Assembly (NCBI GenBank): GCA_905233925.1
Contig: CAJOFV010000009.1
Span: 1-57,816 of the forward strand
Length of the DNA: 57,816 nt
Direction: 5' to 3'
Source: Paludibacteraceae bacterium
Lineage (GTDB): Bacteria; Bacteroidota; Bacteroidia; Bacteroidales; Paludibacteraceae
The notes beneath the pieces are model-generated. The model did no database searches, was not told the DNA's origin, and worked only from the letters and a program-made list of their open reading frames with translations. The translations under genes and the position numbers were made by a program. This document shows positions 6,809-16,900 of the stretch, piece after piece (the stretch's first letter is position 1; each line of letters starts with the position of its first letter).

Positions 6809-9800
6809 AACGACTGATAATCAGCATATTGTGTTGCGTCACGCTTAATGCTTATGCCGACTGGCAGACGCACTTCGCCTATACCAATGTATCGCAGATC
6901 GCAATGGGCAAAGACCGTGTGTTCGGTCTGTCCGACGGAGTGCTTTTCTCGGTGGATAAGCAGACAGAAAAGATTATCGAGTGGACAAAAGTGCAGGGTA
7001 TGTACGGTGCCGGAATATGGCAAATCGGCTATGACGAGGTTAGTGATATGCTGCTCGTAGCGTATGGCACAGGACACATTGACCTCATCAAAGGAGACAA
7101 GGTCACCTACCTCAGCGACTTCTACAACAAAGATATGACCGCCAGCAAGCGGACTAACAATATTTCGTTCCACAAGGGACGGGCATATCTCTCTATGGAA
7201 TTCGGTATCCTCAGTTTTGATATGCGCAGGCACGAATTTGTGGACACTTATTATATCGGTCCCGAAGCAAGCGAAGTTGCTGTACAGGACATCGTCTTCA
7301 AGGGAGATTCCATCTTTGCCTTTACGGACAAACTACTGTACTGCGCTTCTCTCAAAGACAACATCGTGGATTATCGTTTCTGGAAATCCGAACCGCTTTC
7401 GGACCGTATTCCGCGTGATACAGACAAAGGCAAGCGGTATGTAGACACCGATAACAACGTCTGGCTTGCAGGAGGTGCGGAAGGTATTGTCCTAAACACG
7501 TATACCAACGAGCATTTCACGTACAAACCGAACGGACCACTGTCCAATATCCCCTACCGCCTGCATTGCGATGGCGACAAGTTGTATATGTTCTCCGGCG
7601 GACGCTGGACGGCGCAATACATGCGTCCGGGGGATGTCATGATGTATCAAGATAAACGCTGGACGGCTATTCCCCAAGGCACTATCGCGAGTCAAACCGG
7701 CAAACCGGCACTCGATTTTATGAATATCGCCATTGACCCGAACGACCATAGTCATTATTACGTAACCAGTTATGGAACAGGCGTTTATGAATTCCGGAAT
7801 AATGAATTGAAAGAGCACTTCACGCCTTCCAATAGCCCGCTGACAGCTATTTTGCCTGACCTGCCTGACATGTACACACGCTGCGACGGAGCCGTATTTG
7901 ACAACGAGGGAAATTTGCTGGTGATTGATGCCGGCGGTGTGGGAACTACCATCGTCGTACGCACGAAGGACGGCACATGGAAAGGGGTTGATTTACTCAT
8001 TGACGGCGCGCCGATGATTATTTACACTCCGGGCGAAATGCTTATTGATGCTACAAACAACCACTATAAATGGATTCCATACGTACGCGCCGAACCGGGA
8101 TTGATTCTCTGGGATGACAACGGCACGCTGACCGATTCCTCCGACGACCGGGGTATTAAGCGCAACGAGTGGATTGATCAGGACGGGAATAACGTCAATG
8201 TCGGGCACTGCAACACAGTTGCACAGGACAAAGCGGGCAATATTTGGGTCGGAACGGACAAAGGCGTAGTTATATTGGACCACGGCACAGACCACTTCAA
8301 TTCGAATAGTTGCCGCCGTCTCCGCATCAAGATGCCGGATGACACGTACCTGATGGAAACGGACAATATCACCGCTTTTTGTATTGATAATGAGCAGAAT
8401 ATGTGGGTCGGAACGGACGGTCACGGCGTTTATGTACTCTCCGAAGATGCCACAGAAATCCTCCAGCACTACACCACGGAAAACTCTCTCATGCCTTCCG
8501 ATGCCATTTTAGATATGGCATATGACCCCGTTCACAGCCGGATGTATATCGGTACAGGTCAGGGGCTGGTTTCCTATTCCGACATGGAAACCGCCATCAA
8601 AGAACCACTCACAGAAGACGAAGAAATTGATTACGGCAGTATGCTCAACTGGACCTTACACCCCGCCTATGCCAATGTAAGCGCCATAACGGCCTCGAAC
8701 TCAGACATTTACGCACTATCCGATGGTGCCTTGTTCTCTGCCAATCGCACAGACGAAACGATGACCTATTATAATAAGGTAACCGGACTTTCCTCCTCAA
8801 ACATACACTTCATTGCCTACAACAAAACGGTCAACAAACTGCTTATCGTTTATCAGAACGGCATGATTGACTTCCTCTCCGACAAGGGCATCACGACGCT
8901 TACCGACATTTATATCAAGGGCGAAAGCAAGGAAATGCAGTTCAATGACGTTCTCCTGCACAAGCAGTTCGCATATTTTGCCATGTCATTTGGTATCGTC
9001 ATTCTGGATATGCAGAAGGGTGAAATTGCTGATACCTATTACATTGGCAAAGATGCTTCAGACGTGAATGTCACCTCCCTTGCCATCAACAACGACACGC
9101 TCTACGCCTCCACCGAAAAAGAACTCTACGCCGGCGCATTGAAGGACAACCTCATTGACTACGCCCAGTGGCACTCTTATTCCATGCCGGTTGATAGTGG
9201 CGTCGCCTCGCTCGAAGCTGCAAACAAAATCCTCTACCTTCTCGAAGACTCCATTCTCTACCGCCGCGATGCCGGTGCCTGGAAGCAGGTTACCAATGAT
9301 AGCCTGCTATGGATACGCTCGCAGGCAACGCACCTTTTGGCAAGCACAACCAAAGCCTTGGTCGAGATTACTTCAGATGGAACGATTACTCCTCTCACCG
9401 ATGCTTTTAAGGTCTATGACGCACTGCTTGACAACGGCGAATACTGGCTCGCAGCAGGCACAAAAGGATTGCAACGTTACAGAAACAACTCTTTCCAGGC
9501 ATTTTTACCAAACAGCCCCTACAGCAACTTCTCCTACCGTCTCAAATTTGCAAACGACCGTCTGATGGTTGCACAGGGCGCACGATGGACGGCCGGATTC
9601 CAGCGTTCCGCGGACTTCTTCTACTACGATTACACCGACCGCCATTGGACTACATTTGACGCCGAAGTAACTATGTGGGAACTCCAACAGGGTTTCTTCG
9701 ACATCATGAACTTTGCCGTTGACCCCGCAAACCAAGACCACTTCTTTGCAACCTCTTACGGCACAGGTGTCGCTGAGTTCCTGAACGGCCATGCCATCAA

Positions 9801-10875
9801 GGTGTACAACGAACTCAACAGTACCCTTAAGTCCGTCGTGGATAGTGATAAATGGCAGGCAAACATCCGCACGGACGGAGCACTTTATGACCGTCACGGA
9901 AACCTCTGGGTGCTGAATACCGGCGACCGTGGAACGCCTGTCAGCATTAGATCCAAAGACGGTGCTTGGTATCCGCTCAATATTCGCAGTAACGGGCAGA
10001 AAGTCACACTCACCACGCCCGGCGAAATGATTGCTGATACCAAATTCCCCAACTCCAAGTGGATTGTGGATGTCCGCAGTTCTGCCGGTCTTATCCTGCA
10101 CGATGACGGTGGCACGCCCTTCGACCAAACGGATGACAAGGCCGTCAAACGCGCGGAGTTTACCGACCAACTCGGCAATATTGTCACCCCGAATTACTTC
10201 TATTGCGCCGCGCAGGACCATGACGGATATATCTGGGTAGGAACGGAAGCAGGACCTTTTTATGTCGAGTCTGCACAGACCTTCTTGCAATCCAACACCT
10301 GTAACCGACCTATTATCTACCGTAACGACGGCACGAACCTGGTGGACTATCTCCTTCACGGCGAGGAAATCAACGCCATCTGTATTGACGGCGGCAACCG
10401 CAAGTGGTTCGGAACCTCTGCTTCCGGTGTCTTCCTCATGTCGGCAGACGGAACGGAAACCATCCACCACTTCACCACAAAGAATTCGCCGCTACCTTCG
10501 GATAATATCCTCTCCATCGCTATCCATCCCACATCCGGCGAAGTGTTCTTCGGAACAGCCGCGGGACTGGCTTCGTACCGCAGCGACGCATCCGAACCGA
10601 CGGAAAATTATGACAATGTCTACGCCTTCCCCAATCCGGTACGGCCTAATTACGAAGGTGTCATCACCATTTCGGGACTCATGGACAATTCCGTTATCAA
10701 CATCATTGATGGTGCCGGAAATCTCGTTTGCAAGACACGCTCAAACGGAGGAATTGCGGTCTGGGACGGAAAGAACGCTCACGGTGAACGCGTCGCAACT
10801 GGCATTTATACCGTCCTGTGCAACACCGCTGACGGAGAAAATCATGCAGTTACTAAAATCCTCGTAACACACTGA
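6805..10875 (+). CDS. porZ: Double-length PorZ-like T9SS protein (tandem duplication)
   Basis: 1356 residues with a signal peptide (LIISILCCVTLNAYA). Residues about 20-612 and 613-1265 are two homologous copies of a two-propeller unit: WQTHFAYTNVS / WTLHPAYANVS, FGLSDGVLFS / YALSDGALFS, VTSYGTGVYEF / ATSYGTGVAEF. Residues about 1266-1356 form a T9SS-type C-terminal domain (AFPNPVRP, then WDGKN, then VATGIYTV). PorZ of Porphyromonas gingivalis, a surface T9SS component that helps deliver anionic LPS to the sortase, has about 780 residues and one such unit. Here only the second copy keeps the terminal domain. It is coupled to rdgB by overlap and lies 2 bases before a phosphoethanolamine-transferase-like gene. 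The family is fairly sure, whereas the role of the doubling is unknown. Confidence 0.85.
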   Translation: MKRLIISILCCVTLNAYADWQTHFAYTNVSQIAMGKDRVFGLSDGVLFSVDKQTEKIIEWTKVQGMYGAGIWQIGYDEVSDMLLVAYGTGHIDLIKGDKVTYLSDFYNKDMTASKRTNNISFHKGRAYLSMEFGILSFDMRRHEFVDTYYIGPEASEVAVQDIVFKGDSIFAFTDKLLYCASLKDNIVDYRFWKSEPLSDRIPRDTDKGKRYVDTDNNVWLAGGAEGIVLNTYTNEHFTYKPNGPLSNIPYRLHCDGDKLYMFSGGRWTAQYMRPGDVMMYQDKRWTAIPQGTIASQTGKPALDFMNIAIDPNDHSHYYVTSYGTGVYEFRNNELKEHFTPSNSPLTAILPDLPDMYTRCDGAVFDNEGNLLVIDAGGVGTTIVVRTKDGTWKGVDLLIDGAPMIIYTPGEMLIDATNNHYKWIPYVRAEPGLILWDDNGTLTDSSDDRGIKRNEWIDQDGNNVNVGHCNTVAQDKAGNIWVGTDKGVVILDHGTDHFNSNSCRRLRIKMPDDTYLMETDNITAFCIDNEQNMWVGTDGHGVYVLSEDATEILQHYTTENSLMPSDAILDMAYDPVHSRMYIGTGQGLVSYSDMETAIKEPLTEDEEIDYGSMLNWTLHPAYANVSAITASNSDIYALSDGALFSANRTDETMTYYNKVTGLSSSNIHFIAYNKTVNKLLIVYQNGMIDFLSDKGITTLTDIYIKGESKEMQFNDVLLHKQFAYFAMSFGIVILDMQKGEIADTYYIGKDASDVNVTSLAINNDTLYASTEKELYAGALKDNLIDYAQWHSYSMPVDSGVASLEAANKILYLLEDSILYRRDAGAWKQVTNDSLLWIRSQATHLLASTTKALVEITSDGTITPLTDAFKVYDALLDNGEYWLAAGTKGLQRYRNNSFQAFLPNSPYSNFSYRLKFANDRLMVAQGARWTAGFQRSADFFYYDYTDRHWTTFDAEVTMWELQQGFFDIMNFAVDPANQDHFFATSYGTGVAEFLNGHAIKVYNELNSTLKSVVDSDKWQANIRTDGALYDRHGNLWVLNTGDRGTPVSIRSKDGAWYPLNIRSNGQKVTLTTPGEMIADTKFPNSKWIVDVRSSAGLILHDDGGTPFDQTDDKAVKRAEFTDQLGNIVTPNYFYCAAQDHDGYIWVGTEAGPFYVESAQTFLQSNTCNRPIIYRNDGTNLVDYLLHGEEINAICIDGGNRKWFGTSASGVFLMSADGTETIHHFTTKNSPLPSDNILSIAIHPTSGEVFFGTAAGLASYRSDASEPTENYDNVYAFPNPVRPNYEGVITISGLMDNSVINIIDGAGNLVCKTRSNGGIAVWDGKNAHGERVATGIYTVLCNTADGENHAVTKILVTH

Positions 10876-10877
10876 TT

Positions 10878-12599
10878 ATGAGCACAAAGACACGCAACAT
10901 CATACGCATCTCCATCCTCTTCTGCCTACTTTTGTTGCCTATCTTTTGTGCGCTGGCTATGGCAGTGGACATACAGTATTCCGTGCTGAAAAAAATCGCC
11001 TATTTCGCGGTCGTTTTGGTCTTGCTGGCTATTCCTGCGCTCTTTCTCAAGGCGCGCACGTACTTCATCGTTGAGGGAGTATTTAATTTCTTTTTCTTCC
11101 CGATTGATATCGCCAGCCTCTATCTCAACAAACAATCCACCTCGACGGCTTTCCTCAACAACATTTTTGCCACCAATCCTTCCGAAGCCCTTGAATTGCT
11201 CGGCTCCCTGTGGCAGGTTGTCGTAGTGGTCGTTTTGCTTTGGGGATTATATTTCATCCTCGCCTTTCGTGTCGAGAACAAACGACTTTTGCCGCAGAAA
11301 GCCACCAAGATTATACTCATTTCCGCAGGTGTCTTGTTCGTTATCGGGCTTGTCGCCATGCTCACGCTGACAATCAGGAACCACAAAGACCGTTCCGCCA
11401 AAGATACGCTTGAGAACGCGTTCGACTTGGTTTGGATGAAACTCTATAAGATTTATCCCTACAATCTCTACCTCGAAACCATCGACATTTTGAAGCTGCA
11501 ACACCAGCAGAAACAGTTGCAGAAACAGGTCGAATCCTTCTCTTTCGGCCTCACGTCAAAGACAAGCGATGAGCCCGAACTCTTTATCCTTGTGATTGGC
11601 GAGACCGCCCGCTACGACCATCTCGGCATCAACGGCTACGAGCGCAACACAACCCCGCTGCTGGCGCAGAAGTCCAACCTCGTCAGTTTCGACAGCGCTT
11701 TCTCGCAAGCAAACCTCACGGCAACTTCCTTGCCCCTGCTTGCAACGCGCGTTACAGCGGAAGATCCTGAACAGGCTTACGCTGAAAAATCTGTCGGAGA
11801 GGCATTCCAGGAAGCCGGATTCAAAGCCGGATGGCTCACGAAGCAGATTCCTTATCCCTTTGTCAACCGGATAATGAATCAGTCCGACTACGCTTACTTC
11901 TGGTCGAAAGGCATTGATGTAGTCGGCAACTATGACATCGACTTGGTCTCCAAACTCCGCGAATTTACCGAAGACACTTTGCAATTCTTCGTCCTGCACT
12001 CGCTCGGTTGCCATTTCCGCTACGAACTGCGTTATCCCGACTCCTTCAAGCAATTCCAACCAATGTTCGAAGGACTTGTCAGTTATACTGCCATTACTGA
12101 AGAGAACCGCGACAAACTGGTCAACGCTTATGACAATGGCATCTTATATACGGACTACTTCCTCAGCGAACTCATTGATTATGTGGATAGTTTGGACCGT
12201 GTCGCAGCTGTTTTGTATATTTCCGACCACGGCGAAAGTTTCTGGGATGATGAACGTAAACTGGTCCTGCACGGCTCTTACCAGATTGTGGATGTTGAGT
12301 ATCATGTTCCCTTGCTTGTTTGGTATTCAGACGAATATAAGGCGAAATATCCCGCCAAAGTCTCCGCGTTGCACAACAACAAATCCACTCTTATCTCCTC
12401 CAGCGTCGTCTTCCACTCCCTCCTCGACCTGGCAGATATAGACATGGATTCCACATTGCCAAAGCCTGCCGCCATTGACAACTCCCGCAGCATTTGTTCT
12501 CCGGTTCTCCGCCGTCAGGACACCATTTATATCATTACCGGTTCAGGAGAAACAGTACAGCACTCTTTTGCCAACTCGCAAATATTAAATTTGAACTAA
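10878..12599 (+). CDS. EptA/CptA-like phosphoethanolamine transferase
   Basis: 573 residues. About five N-terminal TM helices (1-165) are followed by a periplasmic alkaline-phosphatase/sulfatase-fold domain. The metal-binding GETARYD (E242) and the nucleophile region ANLTATSLP (T281 probable) are present, as are SDHGESFWD and HG(S)YQIV near the C-terminus. Family members move phosphoethanolamine from phosphatidylethanolamine to lipid A or core sugars. Its place 2 bases after the PorZ-like gene fits a link between LPS modification and T9SS cargo anchoring, which is an inference. Confidence 0.85.
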   Translation: MSTKTRNIIRISILFCLLLLPIFCALAMAVDIQYSVLKKIAYFAVVLVLLAIPALFLKARTYFIVEGVFNFFFFPIDIASLYLNKQSTSTAFLNNIFATNPSEALELLGSLWQVVVVVVLLWGLYFILAFRVENKRLLPQKATKIILISAGVLFVIGLVAMLTLTIRNHKDRSAKDTLENAFDLVWMKLYKIYPYNLYLETIDILKLQHQQKQLQKQVESFSFGLTSKTSDEPELFILVIGETARYDHLGINGYERNTTPLLAQKSNLVSFDSAFSQANLTATSLPLLATRVTAEDPEQAYAEKSVGEAFQEAGFKAGWLTKQIPYPFVNRIMNQSDYAYFWSKGIDVVGNYDIDLVSKLREFTEDTLQFFVLHSLGCHFRYELRYPDSFKQFQPMFEGLVSYTAITEENRDKLVNAYDNGILYTDYFLSELIDYVDSLDRVAAVLYISDHGESFWDDERKLVLHGSYQIVDVEYHVPLLVWYSDEYKAKYPAKVSALHNNKSTLISSSVVFHSLLDLADIDMDSTLPKPAAIDNSRSICSPVLRRQDTIYIITGSGETVQHSFANSQILNLN

Positions 12600-12614
12600 C
12601 CAACAACGGAACAT

Positions 12615-12669
12615 ACACGATAGATATACGATAGATACACGATAGATACACGATAGATACACGATAGAT
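12615..12669. repeat. Five tandem 11-bp units (ACACGATAGAT)
   Basis: Five head-to-tail copies of ACACGATAGAT (the second reads ATACGATAGAT) fill the start of the gap between the transferase gene and the efflux operon. The 11-bp period matches another, unrelated repeat at 20463 and 57037. Confidence 0.95.
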
Positions 12670-12701
12670 AAAGCCGCCGTTACTAAGATTATAAGGAATT
12701 A

Positions 12702-12734
12702 TTTGCACAATTGAAAAAAAAGCAGTAATTTTGC
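12702..12734 (+). promoter_or_regulatory. Promoter of the efflux operon
   Basis: TTTG at 12702-12705, 20 bases, then TAATTTTGC at 12726-12734. Transcription would begin about 75 bases before the adaptor gene. No repressor gene is adjacent. Confidence 0.85.
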
Positions 12735-12813
12735 CGCTGTTTTCGCGCGTTATCCGCGCATAATGGCATATGCATCAATAAAAACAAGACTATAATCCTT
12801 AAAAAATAATATA

Positions 12814-13887
12814 ATGAAAAAAAATCTTCTTTTTGTAGTAGCCGTAATCTTGACGGCGTGTGGAGGGGACATTCCAAAGGTTGTCCAGACTTCGTATCAA
12901 ACGATGACAATTAAAAAGAGTGACATTACGATTCCTTTGAAGTACAGTGCTACACTGAAGGGAACGTCTGATGTAACGATTAAGCCGCAGATAAGCGGTC
13001 AGTTGATGGAAGTATGTATTACCGAAGGTCAGCAAGTAAAGAAAGGTGATGTGCTTTTCCGTATTGACAGTCGTAATGCACAATTGGAATTGGAGTCAGC
13101 CGAGGCGAATCTGTTGGCAGCCCAAGCGCAGGAAAGTAGCGCGAAGTTAGAGTTTGAGAGTAACACAAACCTATACGCCAAGGGCATTGTGAGCAAGTAC
13201 GTTCTTGATAACGCCGAGAATCAATACAAACAGGCACAGGCATCCGTCGCGCAATACACGGCCACCGCAAACCGCGCCCGAGTGAATCTCAGTTATTGTA
13301 CTATTACTGCACCTGTTGCCGGCTTGATAGGTTCAATTCCTGTCTTTGCAGGTGACCAAGTCAATTCATCTACTTATCTGACTATGGTAAGCGGTAATGC
13401 AAAGATGTACGCGGAGTTCTCGGTCAGTGAGTCGGTGTTAGAGGAGCGTGCCAATGGCGATGCAGAGGGAACGTTGGACGATTTTCCGGATGTAACCTTC
13501 CTCTTCAAGAGCGGCACGGAGTATGCTAAAAAAGGCCGTATTACCAGTATCACAGGTACCGTAGATCGTACAACCGGTGCATTGACGTGCAAGGCTACAT
13601 TCCCGAACCCAAACGGTGTGTTGTATTCCGGAATCCAAGGAACGGTCGTTATTCCGTTTGATGTGAAAGACGTGATTGTCGTTCCGCAGAACGCCGTAGT
13701 GCGTTTGCAGGACAAATCGCTGGTTTACAAGGTTGCTGCCGATAGTTGTGCATACAGCGTGATTGTTCAAACCGTTGGTATCAGCAGCGAGCGTGATCTC
13801 GTCGTAACCTCAGGTATTGAGGTCGGTGACGTGATTGTAACCGAAGGTGCAAACAACGTTCAGGAAGGACAAAGAGTTCTCTTCTAA
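12814..13887 (+). CDS. RND efflux periplasmic adaptor (AcrA/MexA-like lipoprotein)
   Basis: 357 residues. The lipobox LTAC places the lipidated cysteine at 16. A lipoyl-like half (KPQISGQLMEVCITEGQQVKKGDVLFRID), an alpha-hairpin rich in A/Q/E, the second lipoyl half (CTITAPVAGLIG) and a beta-barrel region follow in the usual order. It links an RND pump to an outer-membrane channel. It is 24 bases upstream of the pump-channel fusion and forms the tripartite system with it. Substrates are unknown. Confidence 0.93.
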   Translation: MKKNLLFVVAVILTACGGDIPKVVQTSYQTMTIKKSDITIPLKYSATLKGTSDVTIKPQISGQLMEVCITEGQQVKKGDVLFRIDSRNAQLELESAEANLLAAQAQESSAKLEFESNTNLYAKGIVSKYVLDNAENQYKQAQASVAQYTATANRARVNLSYCTITAPVAGLIGSIPVFAGDQVNSSTYLTMVSGNAKMYAEFSVSESVLEERANGDAEGTLDDFPDVTFLFKSGTEYAKKGRITSITGTVDRTTGALTCKATFPNPNGVLYSGIQGTVVIPFDVKDVIVVPQNAVVRLQDKSLVYKVAADSCAYSVIVQTVGISSERDLVVTSGIEVGDVIVTEGANNVQEGQRVLF

Positions 13888-13911
13888 TTTGAATTTGAAA
13901 ATTTAGAGAAT

Positions 13912-16900
13912 ATGAAGGGAAATATATTTATTTCGAAGCATGTGATGGCAGTCTCGATTGCGATTGTCATTGCGTTAATCGGATTTATCTGCTTGAACAG
14001 TCTGCCTGTAGAGCAATATCCGAATATTGCGCCTCCGAGTGTGCAAATATCTACCGCGTATAGCGGCGCAGATGCTAACACGGTGATGAAATCCGTTATC
14101 CAGCCGCTGGAGGAGCAAATCAATGGTGTGCAAGACATGACCTATATGACCGCCACCGCCAGTTCGACGGGTGACGTAAGTATCATGGTTTACTTCAAGC
14201 AGGGTGCGGATGCTGATATGGCTACCGTGAACGTGCAAAACCGTGTGTCACAGGCGGAGTCACTCCTTCCTGCCGATGTTATCCAAACAGGTATAACCGT
14301 TAGTAAGATCCAAAGCAGTATATTACAGATTGCCGGACTGAAATCCACTGACGGCAAATATGACGCAGATTTCATCTCTAACTATATTGACATCAACGTC
14401 AAGCCTCGTCTTCAGCGAATTACCGGTGTTGGTGACGTTAACCACCTCGGAAACACCTATGCGTTACGCGTGTGGCTCAAGCCCGATGTGATGGCGCAGT
14501 ATGGGTTGGAACCGACCGATGTCTCTACGGCAATCAAGGCGCAGAGCTTTGTTGCATCCACCGGCACACTCGGTCAGCAGTCAGAGAACGCATATCAGTA
14601 TCCGATGGAGTACAAAGGTACGCTCAAGAGCATCGAAGAGTTTGAGAATATAGTGCTTCGCACATCAGAGGGCGGTAACGTGCTCTATCTGAAAGATGTA
14701 GCCGACGTGGAGATTGGTGCTAAGAGTTACACGATGACCTCCAGCGTGGACGGTATGCCGGGTGTGTTCTATCTGATTAACCAATCGCCGGGAGCCAACG
14801 CTACTGAGGTTAACCGTCAGATTAGCGAACTCTATGAGCAACTTAAGCCGACGCTGCCGGCAGGATTGGAGTTCGTAATACTAGAAACGAGTGACGACTT
14901 CCTATATGCCTCTATTCACAATGTGGTTGAAACGCTGATTATAGCCATATTGCTCGTGATTCTTGTGGTATATTTCTTCCTACAGAACTTCAAAGCGACT
15001 TTAATCCCGTCCATTTCGATTATCGTATCGCTGCTCGGTACGTTTGCTATCGTGCGTTTAGCCGGATTCTCGCTTAACCTGTTGACCCTGTTTGCGTTGG
15101 TTCTTGCCATCGGAACGGTAGTTGACGACGCAATCGTCGTCGTCGAAGCCGTAATGGGTAAAATAGAGAACGGTGTGAGCGATGCCGTTGAGGCAACACG
15201 TCAGGCTATGAGCGAAGTGTCTGTAGCTGTTGTATCGTGTACGCTGGTGTTCATGGCAGTGTTTATCCCCGTGACATTCATGAGCGGTACGTCTGGAACG
15301 TTCTTCACGCAGTTCGGTATAACGATTGCGGGTTCAGTGGGTCTGTCGTGCGTTTGCGCGCTTGTGCTTTGTCCTGCGCTTTGTGCATTGATGATGAGTG
15401 CCAAGGATGCATCGGATGATCATAAGGGCATCAACTACTACACCAAGAAAGCCTACACCGTAGCGTTCAACGCTATTCTGGGCAAGTACCAGAAGCACGT
15501 GGCTTCGTATGTCAAACGTCCGTGGATGTCGTTCGTGTTGCTTGCATGCGTGACAGTACTGCTTGTGCTGTTTATGCGCATTCTGCCTTCGGGTTTGGTA
15601 CCGCAAGAAGACCAAGGTGTTATCTTGTGCGAGGTGCGTGCTCCGGAAGGATCCAGTTTGCATGAGACAGGCGAGATTATGAAGAAGGTGGAGGAAAAGG
15701 TAAAAGCTATTCCTGAATTGGATAGTTACGCCATGTGTAGCGGTTACGGTATGATTTCGTCCAACGGTTCGAGTTTCGGTACGTTCATCATCCGACTCAA
15801 AAACTGGGACGACCGTCCGGGTTTTGCCCACTATATCGACCTTATCATCTACAAGTTCTACCTTGACTGCCAAAGCATCAAGAACGCACGGGTTATCCCC
15901 TTCCAGATGCCACAGATTCCGGGTTACGGTTCATCGAATAGTATTGACCTGCAAGTACAGGACAAGAGTGACGGCAACTTAACCGAGTTCGGCAATTACA
16001 CTACCCAGTTCCTCGCCAAACTGATGGAACGCCCGGAAATCGGTAGTGCCATGTCCACGTTCTCGGAGCGTTATCCGAAGTACAAGATCCATGTTGACCC
16101 AATCCAGTGCGAGCGTGCAGGTACAACTGCCCAGACTGTCCTCAGCACGCTGGGTGCGTATTGTGGCGGCTCGTACGTGGGGAACTTCAACCAGTTTAGT
16201 AAGGTTTACCGTATCATGGTAGGTGCTGCACCGGAGTATCGTTTGGACCCGTCTTCACTAAACAATATGTATATTAAAGTGAGCGGCGGCAAGATGGCAC
16301 CTCTCTCGCAGTTTGTGACGCTGGAGGAGATTGTAGGTTCGTCATCACATACGCACTTCAACCTTTATCAGTCCATATCCTGCTCTGTAACGGCCGGCAA
16401 CGGTTATTCGGAGAGCCAGGCACATGAGGCTATTGCCGAGGTATTCAAGGAGACAATGCCTACCTACTATACCTACGAGTACGGCTCCATGTCACGTGAG
16501 GTGGAGTCCAGTTCGAAGAGTAACATGACTGTGCTCATCTACGCTATTTGCGTTATCCTTATATACCTGATCTTGGGTTCGCTCTACAACTCATGGCTCA
16601 CGCCGTTTGCAGTGCTGCTCAGTGTACCGTTCGGCTTAATGGGTTCGTTCCTATTCTCATGGATTGGTAATAAGATGCACTTGCCCGGTATGGAGAACAA
16701 CATCTATCTCCAGACAGGTGTCATCATGTTGATTGGCCTGCTGGCGAAGACAGCTATCCTCATCACAGAGTTCGCCAGCGAACGTCGCAAACAAGGGTTG
16801 TCGATTACCGATGCAGCCCTCGAAGCAGCACGCGAGCGTCTGCGTCCTATCTTAATGACTGTCATTACCATGATAGTAGGTATGTTGCCGCTTGTGTTCT

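Noticed and set aside
9505..10470. Minus-strand ORF (321 codons) inside the PorZ-like gene
   Set aside because: It has no promoter and no domain, and the sense strand encodes clear propeller repeats.
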